DNA of 64,000 nucleotides from Acanthochromis polyacanthus (Eukaryota > Chordata > Actinopteri > Pomacentridae): contig NC_067129.1 in assembly GCF_021347895.1 (NCBI RefSeq), positions 35,684,604 through 35,748,603 of the forward strand, read 5' to 3'. The notes under the pieces are model-generated. The model saw only the letters and a list, made by a program, of their open reading frames with translations, was not told the DNA's origin and did not search any database. The translations under genes were made by a program, and so were the position numbers. Positions 21,366 to 33,745 of the stretch are shown one piece after another. How positions within the stretch are numbered: the stretch's first letter is position 1; every line of letters begins with the position of its first letter.

Positions 21366-23580
21366 TGAAATATAATGCAAATATGGAAAATATGGAAAAA
21401 GATCGACAGAAGAAACAAGAGTGACAATTTTATTTTTTACTTTCAGTATGCAGAAATGTGCAAATTACCAGAAAACAGTATTAGCTGTTCAGTCAAATTC
21501 CTCATACAACCTCAAATATAACCAGGTCGTTTAGCAGGCTAGCACCTATGGGTCAAGGAGCTGTAATGGCAGCTGGTCCAAGCTGAAAATTCTCATGAAC
21601 TATTAAATGAATAGTCTTGTGTCTCTCTGTCAGAATTTTTTATTATTTGGTGAAATATCTTGACACCAATTTGATAGATTTGCACAACAGTTGATGTAGA
21701 TTCATGGTCCCCAGAAGATGAATTCTTCTAGCTTTCCTTAACAATCTTACTTTTCCAGTTATAGTCTCATGGTTGACAGAATTTTGGTTTAGAGTGAAAC
21801 ATTTCGACAACTATTGCCCATGCAATTTTTATAGATTTCTTTAGATGGATTTCCTAATAACTGTCAAGCAAACTTTTGGGGGGGGAAATGGGGTTTCCAA
21901 CTGCTTTAATTGAGAAACATCTTCAGGAATTGTTTTTAGGAGAGTAGGAATTGTTATTTCATGTCAACTGGTGTTGGACCTGAGTACAACAAAAGAAATG
22001 TAAACTGATGATCGGTCGCTTGCGTTAAACGATTGCAATGTCCGAAATTTCTCCCAAAATGTGTTTTCATTTCATTAACCCCCGAAAGCATAAAATAAAT
22101 ATTTTTTGTGCACTTGGGAAAGTTTTCTCAATTTTCCATTAAATTTTTCTAATTTAGTACTTCAGAATTGACATAAATATATTTTATGACAGCAGCGTTA
22201 CTAAATCGCCATTTTTAAAAATATTTCATCTTTGTTTTTATCTTTTTTATCTTTTTTTTAATCTTTGTTATAGAAATAAAGTATCCGACTGATTTTTCCA
22301 CCATTAATCCCAGACAGGAAAAAAATGTACATTTAAATCCAGCCCAGCAGCTCACTGGGCATAGTTAGAGGAGATAAAGAAGCAGATTCTGACAGGAAAA
22401 ATGTCAGAATACCAAAATATTCTTCAGTGTCTTTGAGGACCTCCATCGAAATCTGGCGAGGATACAAAAAATGTTACAACACACATGGAAAAATATCTGA
22501 TGTTAGTGTCTAGCTACTTAGCATAGACAGCTTAGTTGGCTGGCCAGTGTGCCTCACAAACCCATGGCTTTTTATATTGTTGTGGTTTATCACAGCTTTG
22601 TAGTCATTGTGTTGTTTGTTGACTGAATCTGAAGGATCTGTACTTGATTCTGAACATTACCAGCCTTTATCTCAACTGCTCTGTGGACTGGCACATCCAT
22701 GTTGTGGCATTGTAGTTGGGCTGGCTTGGTTTTACAACAGAACCACTGTGCAGAATTTCCAGCATAAAAGGATTGATGCAGTAGGAACCAAACAACTTGC
22801 ATCAATGATTTTAATTATTAAAGTTACTTGAGGAATCTCTTCAGCTCTAATAATAACTTTGTGATCTCGCTCTTTTCAAACTAATGGTCTCCTGATCAAC
22901 CTCATCTGTTGTGCTTAGCGGTAATTAGCAAATGTTGCTTAAGATGGTAAACTCATTGCATGTAATCAGATCCTTTACTTAATTAGAAGTGTCAACACAG
23001 CAAAGTAAAAATACACCAGTATGTCAGTAAGGACGACTTGAACAATCCCATTGAACTAAAAGTACATAAGCATTAGAAGCAAACTGTACTTAAAGAGTGA
23101 AAGGAAAAGCACTGGTTTGGCCCGTCTGACTGATGTATGTTGTAAATAGTGAAGCATCAGTGTGTCAGAATGTTACCGTTGATTCTGTTGCAGTTTTTAG
23201 GTTCTTCGTATCCAATTTTATACACAGAAAGCAGATAGTTTTTAGTTTAAAAATTTTCTCTCTTTATCTTTGATTTTTGGTGAGCCATCAGATCATTTGA
23301 ACATTTACTGAAATTAATCTTTGCAAGAACTTTAGAGGGAAAAATCACTATTTGGTGGAGCTGTTAACTCGCAAAGATCTGAAAAGTGAGCTTGACTGCA
23401 TACAAAATTTTGTAAGAAGCCCATAAGGTTGGAAAGTACTAGTTTGATATGTAATGCTGTGTTTTCATAGTGGTTGTGCAAAAGCTTCATTTTTTAACTA
23501 AAGCTGTCAGATGGATGTAGTGGAGTAGAAAATACAGTATTTTCCTCAAAAAAAGTGATAGAATGGAAGTTAAAAGTAGC

Positions 23581-23773
23581 ACTAAATGGGCACCTGGATA
23601 GCTCAGCTGGCTGGGTGGGTGACCCATGAACCTATAGTGCCCGGTGCATTGGTCATGACTTTGAATCCAGCTCATGGCAATTTACTGCATGTCATTCCCC
23701 CGTTCTTCTACCCTTGTTTCCTGTCACTAGCCTATCAAATAAAGGCAAAAAAAAAAAAAAAAAGGACTAAATG
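23581..23773 (+). mobile_element. tRNA-derived SINE with 8-bp target duplication
   Basis: The head GGGCACCTGGATAGCTCAGC (A-box-like) and GACTTTGAATCCAG (B-box-like GTTCGAATCC) mark a tRNA-type Pol III promoter. CTCATGGCAATTTACTGCAT, a CT-rich stretch and CAAATAAAGGC precede a 17-base A-tail. ACTAAATG occurs at 23581-23588 and again at 23766-23773, a clean target duplication. Confidence 0.9.
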
Positions 23774-24014
23774 CAAATAGGTGCACTTATTTACCCTCCA
23801 CTTGTTACTGAATGTTGCCTGCATGTTAGCATGTGGATGTTAGCATTTACACTACTGGTCAAAAGTTTTAGAACGCCCCAATTTTTCATTTAAAAAAAAA
23901 AAAATTGAAATTCAAGTAGTTGAAGTCCAATGAATAGCTTCAAATGGTACAAAGGTAAGTGGTGAACTGCCAGAAGTTAAAAAAAAAAGTAAGGTTACCC
24001 AAAACTGAATAATA

Positions 24015-25020
24015 CGGAGCCCCTCTGGTGACATGGTAAAAAAAAATAAATTGTGGCCACGATATAGCTATAACTTGCGCACGAAATACTACTTCGTTTG
24101 CACAAAATACTATGTCGTTCGCACAAAATACTACTTCGCTCGCATGAAATACTACTTCGTTCCTACGAAATACTAATTCCTTCGCACGAAATGTTAATTT
24201 ATGACCACGAAATAGGTATAATGTGCGCACGAAATACTAACTAATATTATTAATAGCATTCCTGGACCTTCTTTGGGTAAGCAAATCGAGCGCACTGTCT
24301 CTACAACCTGTAATAATCTGTGTACAGGCATACCTACGTGATGTTACTAGTATGATTGTCTTTTCTTAGCTGTTCTAGTCCATATCTTCTTATCCCACAT
24401 TTTGCCAGTTATTTATTTAGGCCTATGTTTGATACTTTGTTGCAACGGGTAGCCTATCTGCTGACGTGTCACCCGATTTACAAACTTTTTATCCTCATCC
24501 TGTTACTACACGTTGTTTTGTTGTGCTAATATGTAGCCGTAAACTCATTTGTGTCTGTAGGAGCTGCAGCCCTGCACACATATCAGGACACTTTTCAAGA
24601 AAAACTGAGGGGTGTAGGCACACTAGTAAGTGAGGTATGTTGAGCATAAAACCGGAGTTTTCTGTGTCAGGAAGGTGGCACTCATCCTAGTAACATCATG
24701 TAGGTACGGGCCGTATAGATTATTACAGGTTGTGGAGACGGTGCGCTCGATTTGCTTACCCAGCTGTCCAGGAATGATATTAATAGTATTAGTATTTCGT
24801 GCGCATGTTATACCTATTTCGTGGCCACAAATTAGTATTTCGTGCGCATGTTGTACCTAATTCGTGGCCACAAATTAGTATTTCGTGCGAACGAATTAGT
24901 ATTTCGTGGGAATGAAGTGGTATTTCATGGGAACGAAGTAGTATTTCGTGTACACGTTACAGCTATATCGTGGCCACAATTTATTTATTTTTTCACCATG
25001 TCATCAGAGGGGCTCTGTAG
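24015..25020. mobile_element. Fold-back (long inverted repeat) DNA element
   Basis: The left end (TACGGAGCCCCTCTGGTGAC) and right end (GTCATCAGAGGGGCTCTGTA) are inverted. The inverted similarity runs inward for roughly 330 bp on each side, including CACGATATAGCTATAACTTG against its complement, and ATTCCTGGAC...GTAAGCAAATCGAGCGC against GCGCTCGATTTGCTTACCC. About 310 bp of unique centre lies between the arms. Each arm carries 20-21-bp repeats of a CGCACGAAATACTAnTTCG type. No ORF. The superfamily is unknown to me; target duplication unresolved (AATAA/TTAATA region). Confidence 0.75.
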
Positions 25021-25291
25021 ATTAATAATGTATATTTCAGAATTATACAAAAAGGCCATTTTCAGGGAACAAGATATGGGTTAACAACTTAAAACTGTTC
25101 TGCAGCAATGGAGGTTGATCAAGCCTTGAAAATTGGTGCTACTAAATCATACAACTGTCCCAACTTTTCTTAATCACTTACAACATCCTCTGTCTGGATA
25201 AAAGGAGTGTTAGCACACACTGTGCCACCATACCCTTGAGAGCATTATTTGAACAGTGTTGTACTGCAGAAAGTCGTGTGTTGCTATAAAA

Positions 25292-25481
25292 ATGGCGAGG
25301 AAAAGGCAATTAACTATAGAAGAAAGACAGACCACCATGCCACTTTAAAACATAGGTCTTTCCTGCAGAGAAATTGCAATGAAAGTCAAGGCGTCAGTGA
25401 GTTCAATTTTCTTCACCATCAAAAGGCACTCAGAAACTGGGGGAAACTCTGACAGGAAGAGGTCTGGAAGACATCACATGA
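25292..25481 (+). pseudogene. Tc1 transposase N-terminal fragment
   Basis: From ATG at 25292 the frame reads MARKRQLTIEERQTTMPL, then an in-frame TAA, and continues GLSCREIAMKVKASVSSIFF and TIKRHSETGGNSDRKRSGR. This is the helix-turn-helix DNA-binding half of a Tc1-type transposase, ending at its GRPR-like hook. No DDE motifs are left. Confidence 0.8.
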
Positions 25482-25578
25482 TTTTAACAGAGTTAAAAGA
25501 GTGTCCGAGCAGAAAACACTCATAGAAACACACATTTTGTCAGTTGTTTTGAAAGATTACTCCACTGAAATATTTACA

Positions 25579-25720
25579 CACTATAACACATTTTACTGCA
25601 AACTTACAGTAAAATACTGGCAGCTGTGGTCCAATAGATTTTACTGTATATTTACAATGTCACAGTTGTACTTTACTTATTCAGTAAGTTACTGTATAAT
25701 TGATTACAGCACTACACAGT
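25579..25720. mobile_element. Short EnSpm-like MITE
   Basis: CACTATAACACATTTTACTG followed by TTACAGTAAAATACTGGCAG resembles the left end of the EnSpm element at 39929 (CACTGTAACGAATTTCACTG, then ACAGTAAAATACTGGCAGC). The right boundary, near CACTACACAGTAG, is uncertain. Confidence 0.5.
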
Positions 25721-25764
25721 AGAATGAGGCTTTCTGTGTTTATATAGTTTTGCCACTGTAGACA

Positions 25765-26705
25765 GCATTTTGTGCCTGTTTTGTATTGGTTTATGTCTCA
25801 TTTGTGGCATTATACATCCCATATGTGTAACTTTTGGGTTGTTTTGTGCCTTTGTCGTTCGTGACAAAGTCTTTCTTGTTTGTGATATTTTGTTTGTCTC
25901 TCTTTGTTATAGTTTTGTCCCCTTTTGTGTCATTTGTGATGTTTTGCTTTCATCCACTTTGCATCATTTTGTGTCTTGTTTTTGTTGTTTTCTATCTCCT
26001 TTGTGTCGCTTTATGTCCCGTTTTTCCTTTGTGTCTTATTTTTGTTGTTTTGTGTTCTTTTTCTGTTGTCTTGCGTCTTTTTGTCGATTTGTATCTCATT
26101 TGCATATTTTTATGTCTTGTTTGTGTTGTTTTGTGTCTCGTTTTTCTTTTGTATCTCGCTTTTGTCATTTCTGTCAATTTTTTGTTACTTTTGCATCATT
26201 TTGTGTCTTGTGACATTTTGTTTGGGTCTCTGTTCCCTTTTGTGTCAGTTTTACTCATGTTTGTCATGTTGTGTCTCATTAAGTGTGTGACTGTGTGTCA
26301 TATGTTTTGTTTTCATCTTTTTGTGTCTTGTTTGTGTCAATTTGTGTCTAATTTTTTGTCTTGTTTTTGAAGGTTTGTATCTCATTTGCATCATTTTGTG
26401 TCTCCTTTGCTTCAGTCTGTCTAGTTTTTCATTTGCTTGTCACTTGTCATTTGTGTCAGTTTTTTTTGTGTCTAATTCACATCATGTTGTGTCTCATTTT
26501 TGTTGTTTTGTGTCTCCTTGTGGTGTTTTTTCTTATTTTTCTTTTGTCTCTTGTTTGTGACGTTTTGTTTATGTCTCTTTGTGATGGTTTTGTCTCCTTT
26601 CTGTTGCTTTGTGTCTCATGTTTGCCGTGTCAAATTTTTAATTTGTGTCTTTTTTGTGTGATTTTGGGCTTAGGGGTCGTGTTGATTTGTGTCAGACTTT
26701 TTTGT
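25765..26705. repeat. T-rich degenerate tandem repeat (TTTTGTGTCTC type)
   Basis: About 940 bp are made of imperfect units around TTTTGTGTCTCATTTTTGTT, with GTTGTTTTGTGTC, CATTTGCATCATTTTGTGTC and similar variants at roughly 17-25-bp spacing. Long open frames here (Phe/Cys/Leu/Val-rich) look like membrane proteins but only reflect the repeat. There is strong strand asymmetry (T and G on +). Confidence 0.85.
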
Positions 26706-27084
26706 TTGGTTCACACTGTCAGTTTTTACAGTAGCTTGTATTTACTAGGCATTCCTATTTTTGCCCCTAAACTGGATCAGATTTCACAATTTTTATCTGC
26801 ATTTTGGAAATAACAAACGCCACAGACTTGGCTGTGTTGTTCCAGTAATTTATTACAGGGCAGTGAGGATCACTGCTCAACAGCAACCACATGGGCATTA
26901 AACCTGGGCACTGATGATGCTCACTGATGAATTACTGGTTCCCATTGGTTTTCTTTCTACTTGTACAAAACTCTCAGGGATCTGCAGGTGGTGCAATTGT
27001 TTCGGTGGTTTTCTGGCTAATTCCGCTTGGTTCAAGTTTCTGTTCGATAATCAGCGATAATTGAACTGTCTGTAATGAGTTTAA

Positions 27085-27381
<297 letters not shown>

Positions 27382-29939
27382 TAAAGAAAATTCAGTTTTA
27401 TGTGAAATGGTGTGTTTATCTACTCATCAGTTCCATCAGTAACACTGTGCTCACAAAGTTAAAGCAGTTTTTAAAATAAATTTGTAACAAAATATTGGAG
27501 ATATGATGGTGTATTTACATCACATAGCTTTTTCTAAACAAAAAACTTCTCATTTTGACCTTTTTCCTTGTAGTTTGATGTATTTTTGAGCTCTAGACAG
27601 AATCAAGTGAGCTGTATGCCCCTTTTTCCAGCCTTTATGCTAAGATATGGCTAGCTGAAATTTTCAAGATGGTACACAGCATAAAAAACAGACTGTTTGC
27701 AGCAGATGAAGCAGATTCTAGTCTTTGATAATCAGAGAAAAGTCTAAATCACACACTCAGTGAGCGGTTAGTAATGATTGGATATTGTGGAACAAATCTC
27801 CTGGTGTGTGTCGGTCAACTGTCAAAATCTTGCAAGTTCTTGTTCAGAAAAAATCTCGGAAGAGCTTATTTGCAGTGCAGTCTGTGCTGAAAAAAGCTCT
27901 TGTCTCTCAGGTGCAACACCAAACTCATTTTAAAGAAAGACAAATAGAATTGTTAGCTAAACAGGTTTTCATGCAGGCAGAAGCAGCACTGATGATGTAA
28001 ATAGTAATCAGGTTAAATTATAGTTGTGTAAAATATATATAAAATGACACATATATAGGTTGTATGTGTCCATGCAAACTGCTCAGTGTTTCTTTGCAGC
28101 ATTGTAACTGTGTCTGTTGTGTTCACATCTGATCTGCACAGAACCACACACGCCAAAGGGAACAGAAGCAGCACACAGTAACACACACAGATGAACAACA
28201 ATTGCACTCGCTGCCGTGACAGGATCTGCTAACAGTAGCAGGCAGTGATTTTTAGGGATGATCCCCGAGGAAACATTTTCTTCCTTTCTTTCTATTTCAC
28301 TCTTGCCTGAGTGTGGGCGTATACATTTATCTGTCTGTGTGTCTGCAGGGCGGTGGGAGTTTCCCACGAAGGCCGTAAAACACTGCAGCCTGATGTCCTC
28401 TGCTATCTGTGACGTGATCTGGTGTTGAAAAAAATCAATGGCTAAATTAGACAGAGAATGAAATGCTTTTATGTTTGTTTGGGAATAAAGGGAGTGAAGT
28501 GTGTGTTGGTGTAATGACTGGAGTTGAAAATTTTGGCATTTTGTGATCACATCAGACCAAAAATTCACAAGATAATCTCTTACATATTTTTAATTTTGCC
28601 TCACCATTTTCAGCTCATGATTCCTGTAAGCATTTTAATGGCGCCCGAGGTGTTTACAGTCACAATTTCAATTTTTGCACTTTTAAAATGTTCCAATTTA
28701 TCTATCAGTGATTCCTATTTGTGATGTATCCTTTGATGTGCAGTCAACCATTGCTTGATATAATTTAATACTGAATAAATTGCCCTTTTTCTTTCTTCTG
28801 GAGCATTGACGATCAAATTTTCTAGCTATTTTGAGCCCCTTCTTGTAGGTGTCATTTCCAAACACTATCCCGAGAAAACATATGTAAGATTGAAAACAAA
28901 TATTCAAGAATTCAAGATTAATTTCTTGTAAATTCTTGTGCATTTGCATGGATGAAAAATGAAATTCTGTTCTCTCAGTCCAGTGAAAAATAAGTGATTC
29001 TTTCTGATTTCTTATTATGCTGTTACAGATACACTTTTGCACTTCTGCACTATTTGCAACATTTTTTAATATAAATTTATATTTCTTTTGATTCACTTTG
29101 GCACTCTGAGAAACAGTATTTCAATCTCTCTGTATACACATGTATAAATATTCCCAATAACTGACTTTGATAGTAACAAAAGTAAGAAACATGATTGGAA
29201 CTGAGATACAGTGTCAACAGTGTGTAGTAGTTTTGTCCCTTTCACTCCCTGTACTATCTTTACTCCCATCACTCTGTTGCAGATGCACTGTAAGCTGTAT
29301 CACATCTATTCAAGTAACATCTAATCTATGCACACAACAAACAGGAAATACAAAACTCGTGTCCATCTGTAACATTATATTCAGCCTTTTTTTTAAAGAC
29401 TAAAACAGATGTATCTATGAGTTTTTGCCTATTAGTGGCCTCGAAGATGAAATTACAGCAGATGACACCATATTGATCTCTGTGGAGAAACTAGCTGTGC
29501 CAGCAGCACATAGAATACTGCAAGGAAAAGTAGGTTATGAGCACAAAAAATGAGTATAAGATCAGCAATTAAACAACTGCAGGGTGATGCGCATACATTA
29601 ATACACAGTTAGCATCCGCAGCGTCTTTCCAGTGGACTGTGGGAAAGAGCATGAATATTAAAGGTGCAACCTGAGAATCTGCAGAATGACTGTTTATCTA
29701 GTATGTTTAGATAGTAGCAAGTGTCACTCTCACAGACCTCTTTTCTCTGCCGCTGAAATAACTTTGTATTGATACATCTGATCTTGAGATGCAGTTTTTG
29801 TAATTGGTTTAAATCAGTTTGAGTCTGTTTTTAAAGAAAAGAAGTCTAAATTCTCTAATTGTACCTTCTTAGGTTTAAATATTTTCTTGTTTCTTCCTCT
29901 TTTGTGACAGTAAATTGAATATTTTTTATTTTGGTCAAA

Positions 29940-30494
29940 ATAAGACATTTAAGGGCATCTTCTTGGGCAATGGGAGACACATTTTATGGCGGTGTGGTAA
30001 CCAGGCTTCAACCAGTCTTTGCAGTCTTTGAGATGAATGGCTTGATCCAGATGTTCCGTTGCCCAAGATGGTGCGTGTGTCCAGGGAAGGGAAACTGGCG
30101 TCCAAAAAGGCGTGAATGGCTTCCTAGGTGGCGAGGCAGATGTTACGGTGGTGTGGCTGGCAGTAGGCGCTCTCCTCAGAAGTGCAGGGGAATTAAGCCC
30201 AGTGAGAAGCAAAACACGTAACGATGGAAACAGGAGATCCGGGTGACAAAACGCAGGCAGGAGTCAGATCTAAACATAGAGATCAGGATTTTTGCAAGAG
30301 CTCGATAAAAGGCTCAGGCTATACAGATTGTAAAACTAACTGGTAGTTAGATGACGATCCGGCATCGAATGACGAGTGGTGTTTGGTTGTATGGAGATGC
30401 TAGAGTGAATGATTAGATGACTCCCACCTGCACACGATCAGCTGATTACAATCAGCCACACCTGCTGCCAAGCCTGTGTGCCAACGCACACCTA

Positions 30495-30593
<99 letters not shown>

Positions 30594-30651
30594 AGGGCCA
30601 GAGGAGAGGAGAGCACTGCCACTAATCACAGCCTCAGGCTGTGGCCGTGAC
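29940..30651 (-). repeat. Possible LTR-like remnant containing a (GA)n array
   Basis: The right border GGCCGTGACA reads TGTCACGGCC on the minus strand, like the start of a fish gypsy-type LTR. The interior (GCTGATTACAATCAGCCACA, CACCTGCTGCCAAGCC, GCAGGCAGGAGTCAGATCTA) has the mixed composition of such LTRs. I could not find a matching left end or target duplication. Confidence 0.4.
30498..30592. repeat. (GA)n microsatellite, about 47 units
   Basis: A 95-bp unbroken GA run producing an artefactual Arg-Glu frame on the + strand. Confidence 0.97.
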
Positions 30652-31964
30652 ACATGGTGTCTCACACAGCCTTTAATTCAGCCAAGAATTTTGTGAGTTT
30701 TTGTCATATTTGCTGGTCAAAACTTAATCATGAATGGCTTCACTGTTACACAGAAGAGCACAGAATTTTTAGTTTTTTTTACAGAATCTGGTCACTACAA
30801 AAGCTGTATTTTTGGAAAATTCTTAAATGATATATGCAAAGTGAAGTGATTTTGATGAAATATCATGATTTTAGGTTTAGATTTGGTTAAGTTTTCTGAT
30901 TAACGGCATGTCACATGATGATGGACCACCAGAAAGCTGAGAATTCATTCCGTTTTTACTCTTTTTTTTGTTCTGATAAATGGTGTAATTTTGCCAGTTT
31001 TTTATAAAAGTAAAAAGCCTTTCAAAATCGCTGTTTGATTATTTTTTAACAGCAATTTAAAATTGTCAGTAGTTTATACAGAAGTTGCTGCTCTGCCATC
31101 AACCATTTCTATAAACCCTCTACATCACTTGCAAGTTTACGTAATCTTCTGAACAGGCGTTTTGTGTTCATCCGGTCAATTCAGAACCTGAAATGATCTA
31201 GTGAGACAGAAACAGATATAAAAGAGCAGCAGTTGTCCAGTCATAGAGGCGTAGTTGGCAGTAAACGGGATATTTCCAGGAACAGAAGAAACAATGGTAT
31301 TTTTCACTGCCAGTCCAATGGCTGCACAGTTGCAGGAAGTTGGTCTGCAGCCCATTGATTGGCCAAGCCAAACCAGAGCAGAATTACATGAGCCAATCAA
31401 TGGCCCTGATAGCTCAGGGCCAATGGGGAATCACACACACACACACACACATATACAATTCCAGTGTCTTTAGTCCCTTTTTTGTTTCTCGGGCTGCTGT
31501 TCCGCTCCATTATCAAAGGCCCTGAGATAATGGTTATGAATAGGCAGTGTTACCATGTGACGTTTAAGAGCATAGCTTCCATTTGGAAAGAGGAGATGAG
31601 AGACAGAGCTAATTTGTGAAGAGAGATAAGGCCATTCAGCGACTCTGCGTGCTGCTGTCAGGAAGGCTGATGGGGATAATTGGAAGGAGGACGAGGACAA
31701 ATGTTGTTGTATGTTTCCATTGTCATTGATAATCATTCTGTTCACTCAGACACTCTGATAGATTCTGCTACATTTGTTTGATTTACAGTTTAGCCTCCTT
31801 GTTATCCACCGTGGGGATACTGGTGTTACTGGATTCACTCTGCGCTGCAAGGCTGCGAAAAATATCATTCAAATATCCGACTTAGTTATTTACCCACCAG
31901 AATACTGTAATCTATGATTATCAAGTTAACCGTGACACTGCTGTAGAATAATTTGCAACAGATA

Positions 31965-32370
31965 AAGCAATGGTTAAGATATTTGTTATTTGTCTTTTTA
32001 CTACAGGAGATTTATTCCCATAGGGTGAGATTGTTCTCTGAACTCAGTGATGTAAAGGTAAATTCTTCCAACAAAGTTTTTGATGATAGTTTATCAACTT
32101 ACTTTCTGGAAATTCATTAATACATGTCCTTATACAAGAATATTCCATTAAGATTTCACTCTGTGTCAGAGTTGAATATTTTGCAAAGTTAAAAAAAAAA
32201 AGTATTATCTCTGTCACATAAAGAAGGCTGCAGTCTCCATGTAAATCGGTTGGTTGTTGTATCCTAATCCCAACAAATTCTCATTTGTCTGACAATCACT
32301 GGCTCTACTTTTATAAGGAGAAAATCGTTTGGAGATTAATGCATTATTTTTGTCAGGAGCACAAACATGC
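31965..32370 (+). repeat. Unnamed dispersed repeat, copy A
   Basis: It is alignable with 36718-37078: AGCAATGGTTAAGATATTTG, CAACAAAGTTTTTGATGATA, TTCATTAATACATGTCC, TCTCCATGTAAATCGGTTGG and CATTATTTTTGTCAG occur in the same order in both. It has no coding capacity and its family is unknown. Confidence 0.7.
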
Positions 32371-32606
32371 CCTGTTTCATCACCTGTTTTACTCTAAATG
32401 AGAGCATAATTTAGAAAATTAGCATCAGCCTGTGTTAAAGGAAACTTAAAACTAGCAATTGAGACTATAAACTTATTAAGAAAGTGTTTACTGAGGTAAC
32501 AAATCAAGCGAGAAGTACAGTCATAGACTTCTATACAATTTGCCCAAGGAGTCGCCTCCTGCTGGCCACTATGAAGAATGCACATTTAAAGCATTCAGTG
32601 CTTTAT

Positions 32607-32842
32607 AAATGGTTGCATTTTTTATAGCACTTTTATCCAAAGCACTTTACATGATATGTCACATTCACACACACTGATGGCGGAAGCTGCCATGCAAGGT
32701 GCTAACCACAACCCACCAGGAGCAATTAGGGGTTCGGTGTCTTGCTCAGGGACACCTCGACATGAGCTCGACGGGCCAAGGATTGAACCTGCAACCTTCC
32801 AGTTACAAGGCGGCCACTCTACCCACCGAGCCATGCCGCCCC
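32607..32842 (-). mobile_element. tRNA-derived SINE, minus strand
   Basis: On the minus strand the head is GGGGCGGCATGGCTCGGTGG with GGTTGCAGGTTCAATCCTTG (B-box region), followed by CTGAGCAAGACACCGAACCC and a tail resembling GTAAAGTGCTTTGGATAAAA. This is a common fish SINE of V-SINE style. A related tail fragment lies beside the TAA repeat at 45849. Confidence 0.8.
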
Positions 32843-32903
32843 ATAAATTACGTTGTCTATTTTTGACTCCAAATGAATTGACAACAAAGTCATTGATGTG
32901 GCT

Positions 32904-32955
32904 AGATTTTCTTCATGCGGGTGGCCAACATCCGCCACCCGCACGAAGAAAATCT
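32904..32955. repeat. Stem-loop: 21-bp arms, 10-base loop
   Basis: Arms 32904-32924 (AGATTTTCTTCATGCGGGTGG without last base context) and 32935-32955 pair with a single mismatch, A against C in the middle (TTCATGC against GCACGAA). The loop is CCAACATCCG. Confidence 0.9.
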
Positions 32956-33663
32956 TCATGCAACATCCGATAGAATGCCAACATCAGAACTCAGCAACCA
33001 GCATATCTAAAAACAGCAGCTAACTTGTCTGTAATATTTTCCACAATAGTTCTCATGCTGGATCACCAGTTATGTTTTCAGAAGTCACATGAATATGTGC
33101 AGCTAGTATGCTCCCAGTCTGTGCATATCATTTCAGTAAAAAAACAACTATGTTAACTAGCTGTCTCAGAGAGAATCATGCAGAACCCAGAAAATTGTTC
33201 ACATGACCATCATCGATTTTGTTCTAAACTTCCCCAAATGTTCAGTTGACCAAAAAAATAGATTCTATGCAAAAAAGAGTGTTGTGTTTTGGTTATTCTT
33301 TGACTTTTGTCACTTTGAAAATTGAGCTTTCTGAAGTCAGTTCAGGCTGTTCAACATTGAAATAATAGGGAAAATCCTTTCAGTTTGACAATCAAAATCT
33401 CTCATGGGGACGCTTCCTATTTCTTAAAACTAAGCTGAACTTACCGCTAAGACAGTTTGAAGTTGCCTTCTGCTAATTTTACCCAAGGATATGGCGTAAA
33501 ATATACCAAAAATTGATATTTTTTTCATACAGATTTGGATGCGCGTAGCGTCACCATTTCTCACCAGAGGGCGAGCACAAGACAGAAAACTGAATGCTAT
33601 ATAAATACATTTATTTATTTTTTAAAATTGCACGTTTTTAGAACCAAACATAAAATACGAACA

Positions 33664-33745
33664 ACTTCCTGTCTCCCATGGAGGTGACGTATTTCCTGCC
33701 ACCCATGGAGGTCACGTGTTTCCTGTCACCCGTGGAGGTTGGAGG
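33664..33745. repeat. Three tandem ~28-bp units with CACGTG
   Basis: CTTCCTGTCTCCCATGGAGG, TTTCCTGCCACCCATGGAGG and TTTCCTGTCACCCGTGGAGG follow one another, separated by TGACGTA and TCACGTG. CGTCA-like and CACGTG (E-box) motifs thus recur, though this may be coincidence. Confidence 0.8.

Larger units (their letters stand above)
23850..25482 (+). mobile_element. Tc1-like transposon, 3' truncated, interrupted by a fold-back element
   Basis: It starts after TA (23848-23849) with CACTACTGGTCAAAAGTTTT, a familiar Tc1 terminus. The left leader runs to about 24014 (CAAAGGTAAGTGGTGAACTG). After the insert it resumes at about 25021 (ATGTATATTTCAGAATTATA) and reaches a transposase start at 25292. It breaks off after GGTCTGGAAGACATCACATG, so the catalytic domain and right terminus are missing. 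Confidence 0.85.

Noticed and set aside
23588..23765. Possible functional tRNA gene
   Set aside because: A- and B-box-like motifs are present, but the sequence has no cloverleaf, ends in an A-tail and is flanked by target duplications, so it is a SINE.
25770..26813. Hydrophobic ORFs resembling multi-pass membrane proteins
   Set aside because: Overlapping frames over a T-rich degenerate repeat; no start context, splice sites or family motifs.
29931..30221. Opposing ORFs of 87-96 codons
   Set aside because: No recognisable domain on either strand; they sit in what may be an LTR-like repeat.
30417..30696. Arg-Glu repeat ORF
   Set aside because: Translation of the (GA)n microsatellite.
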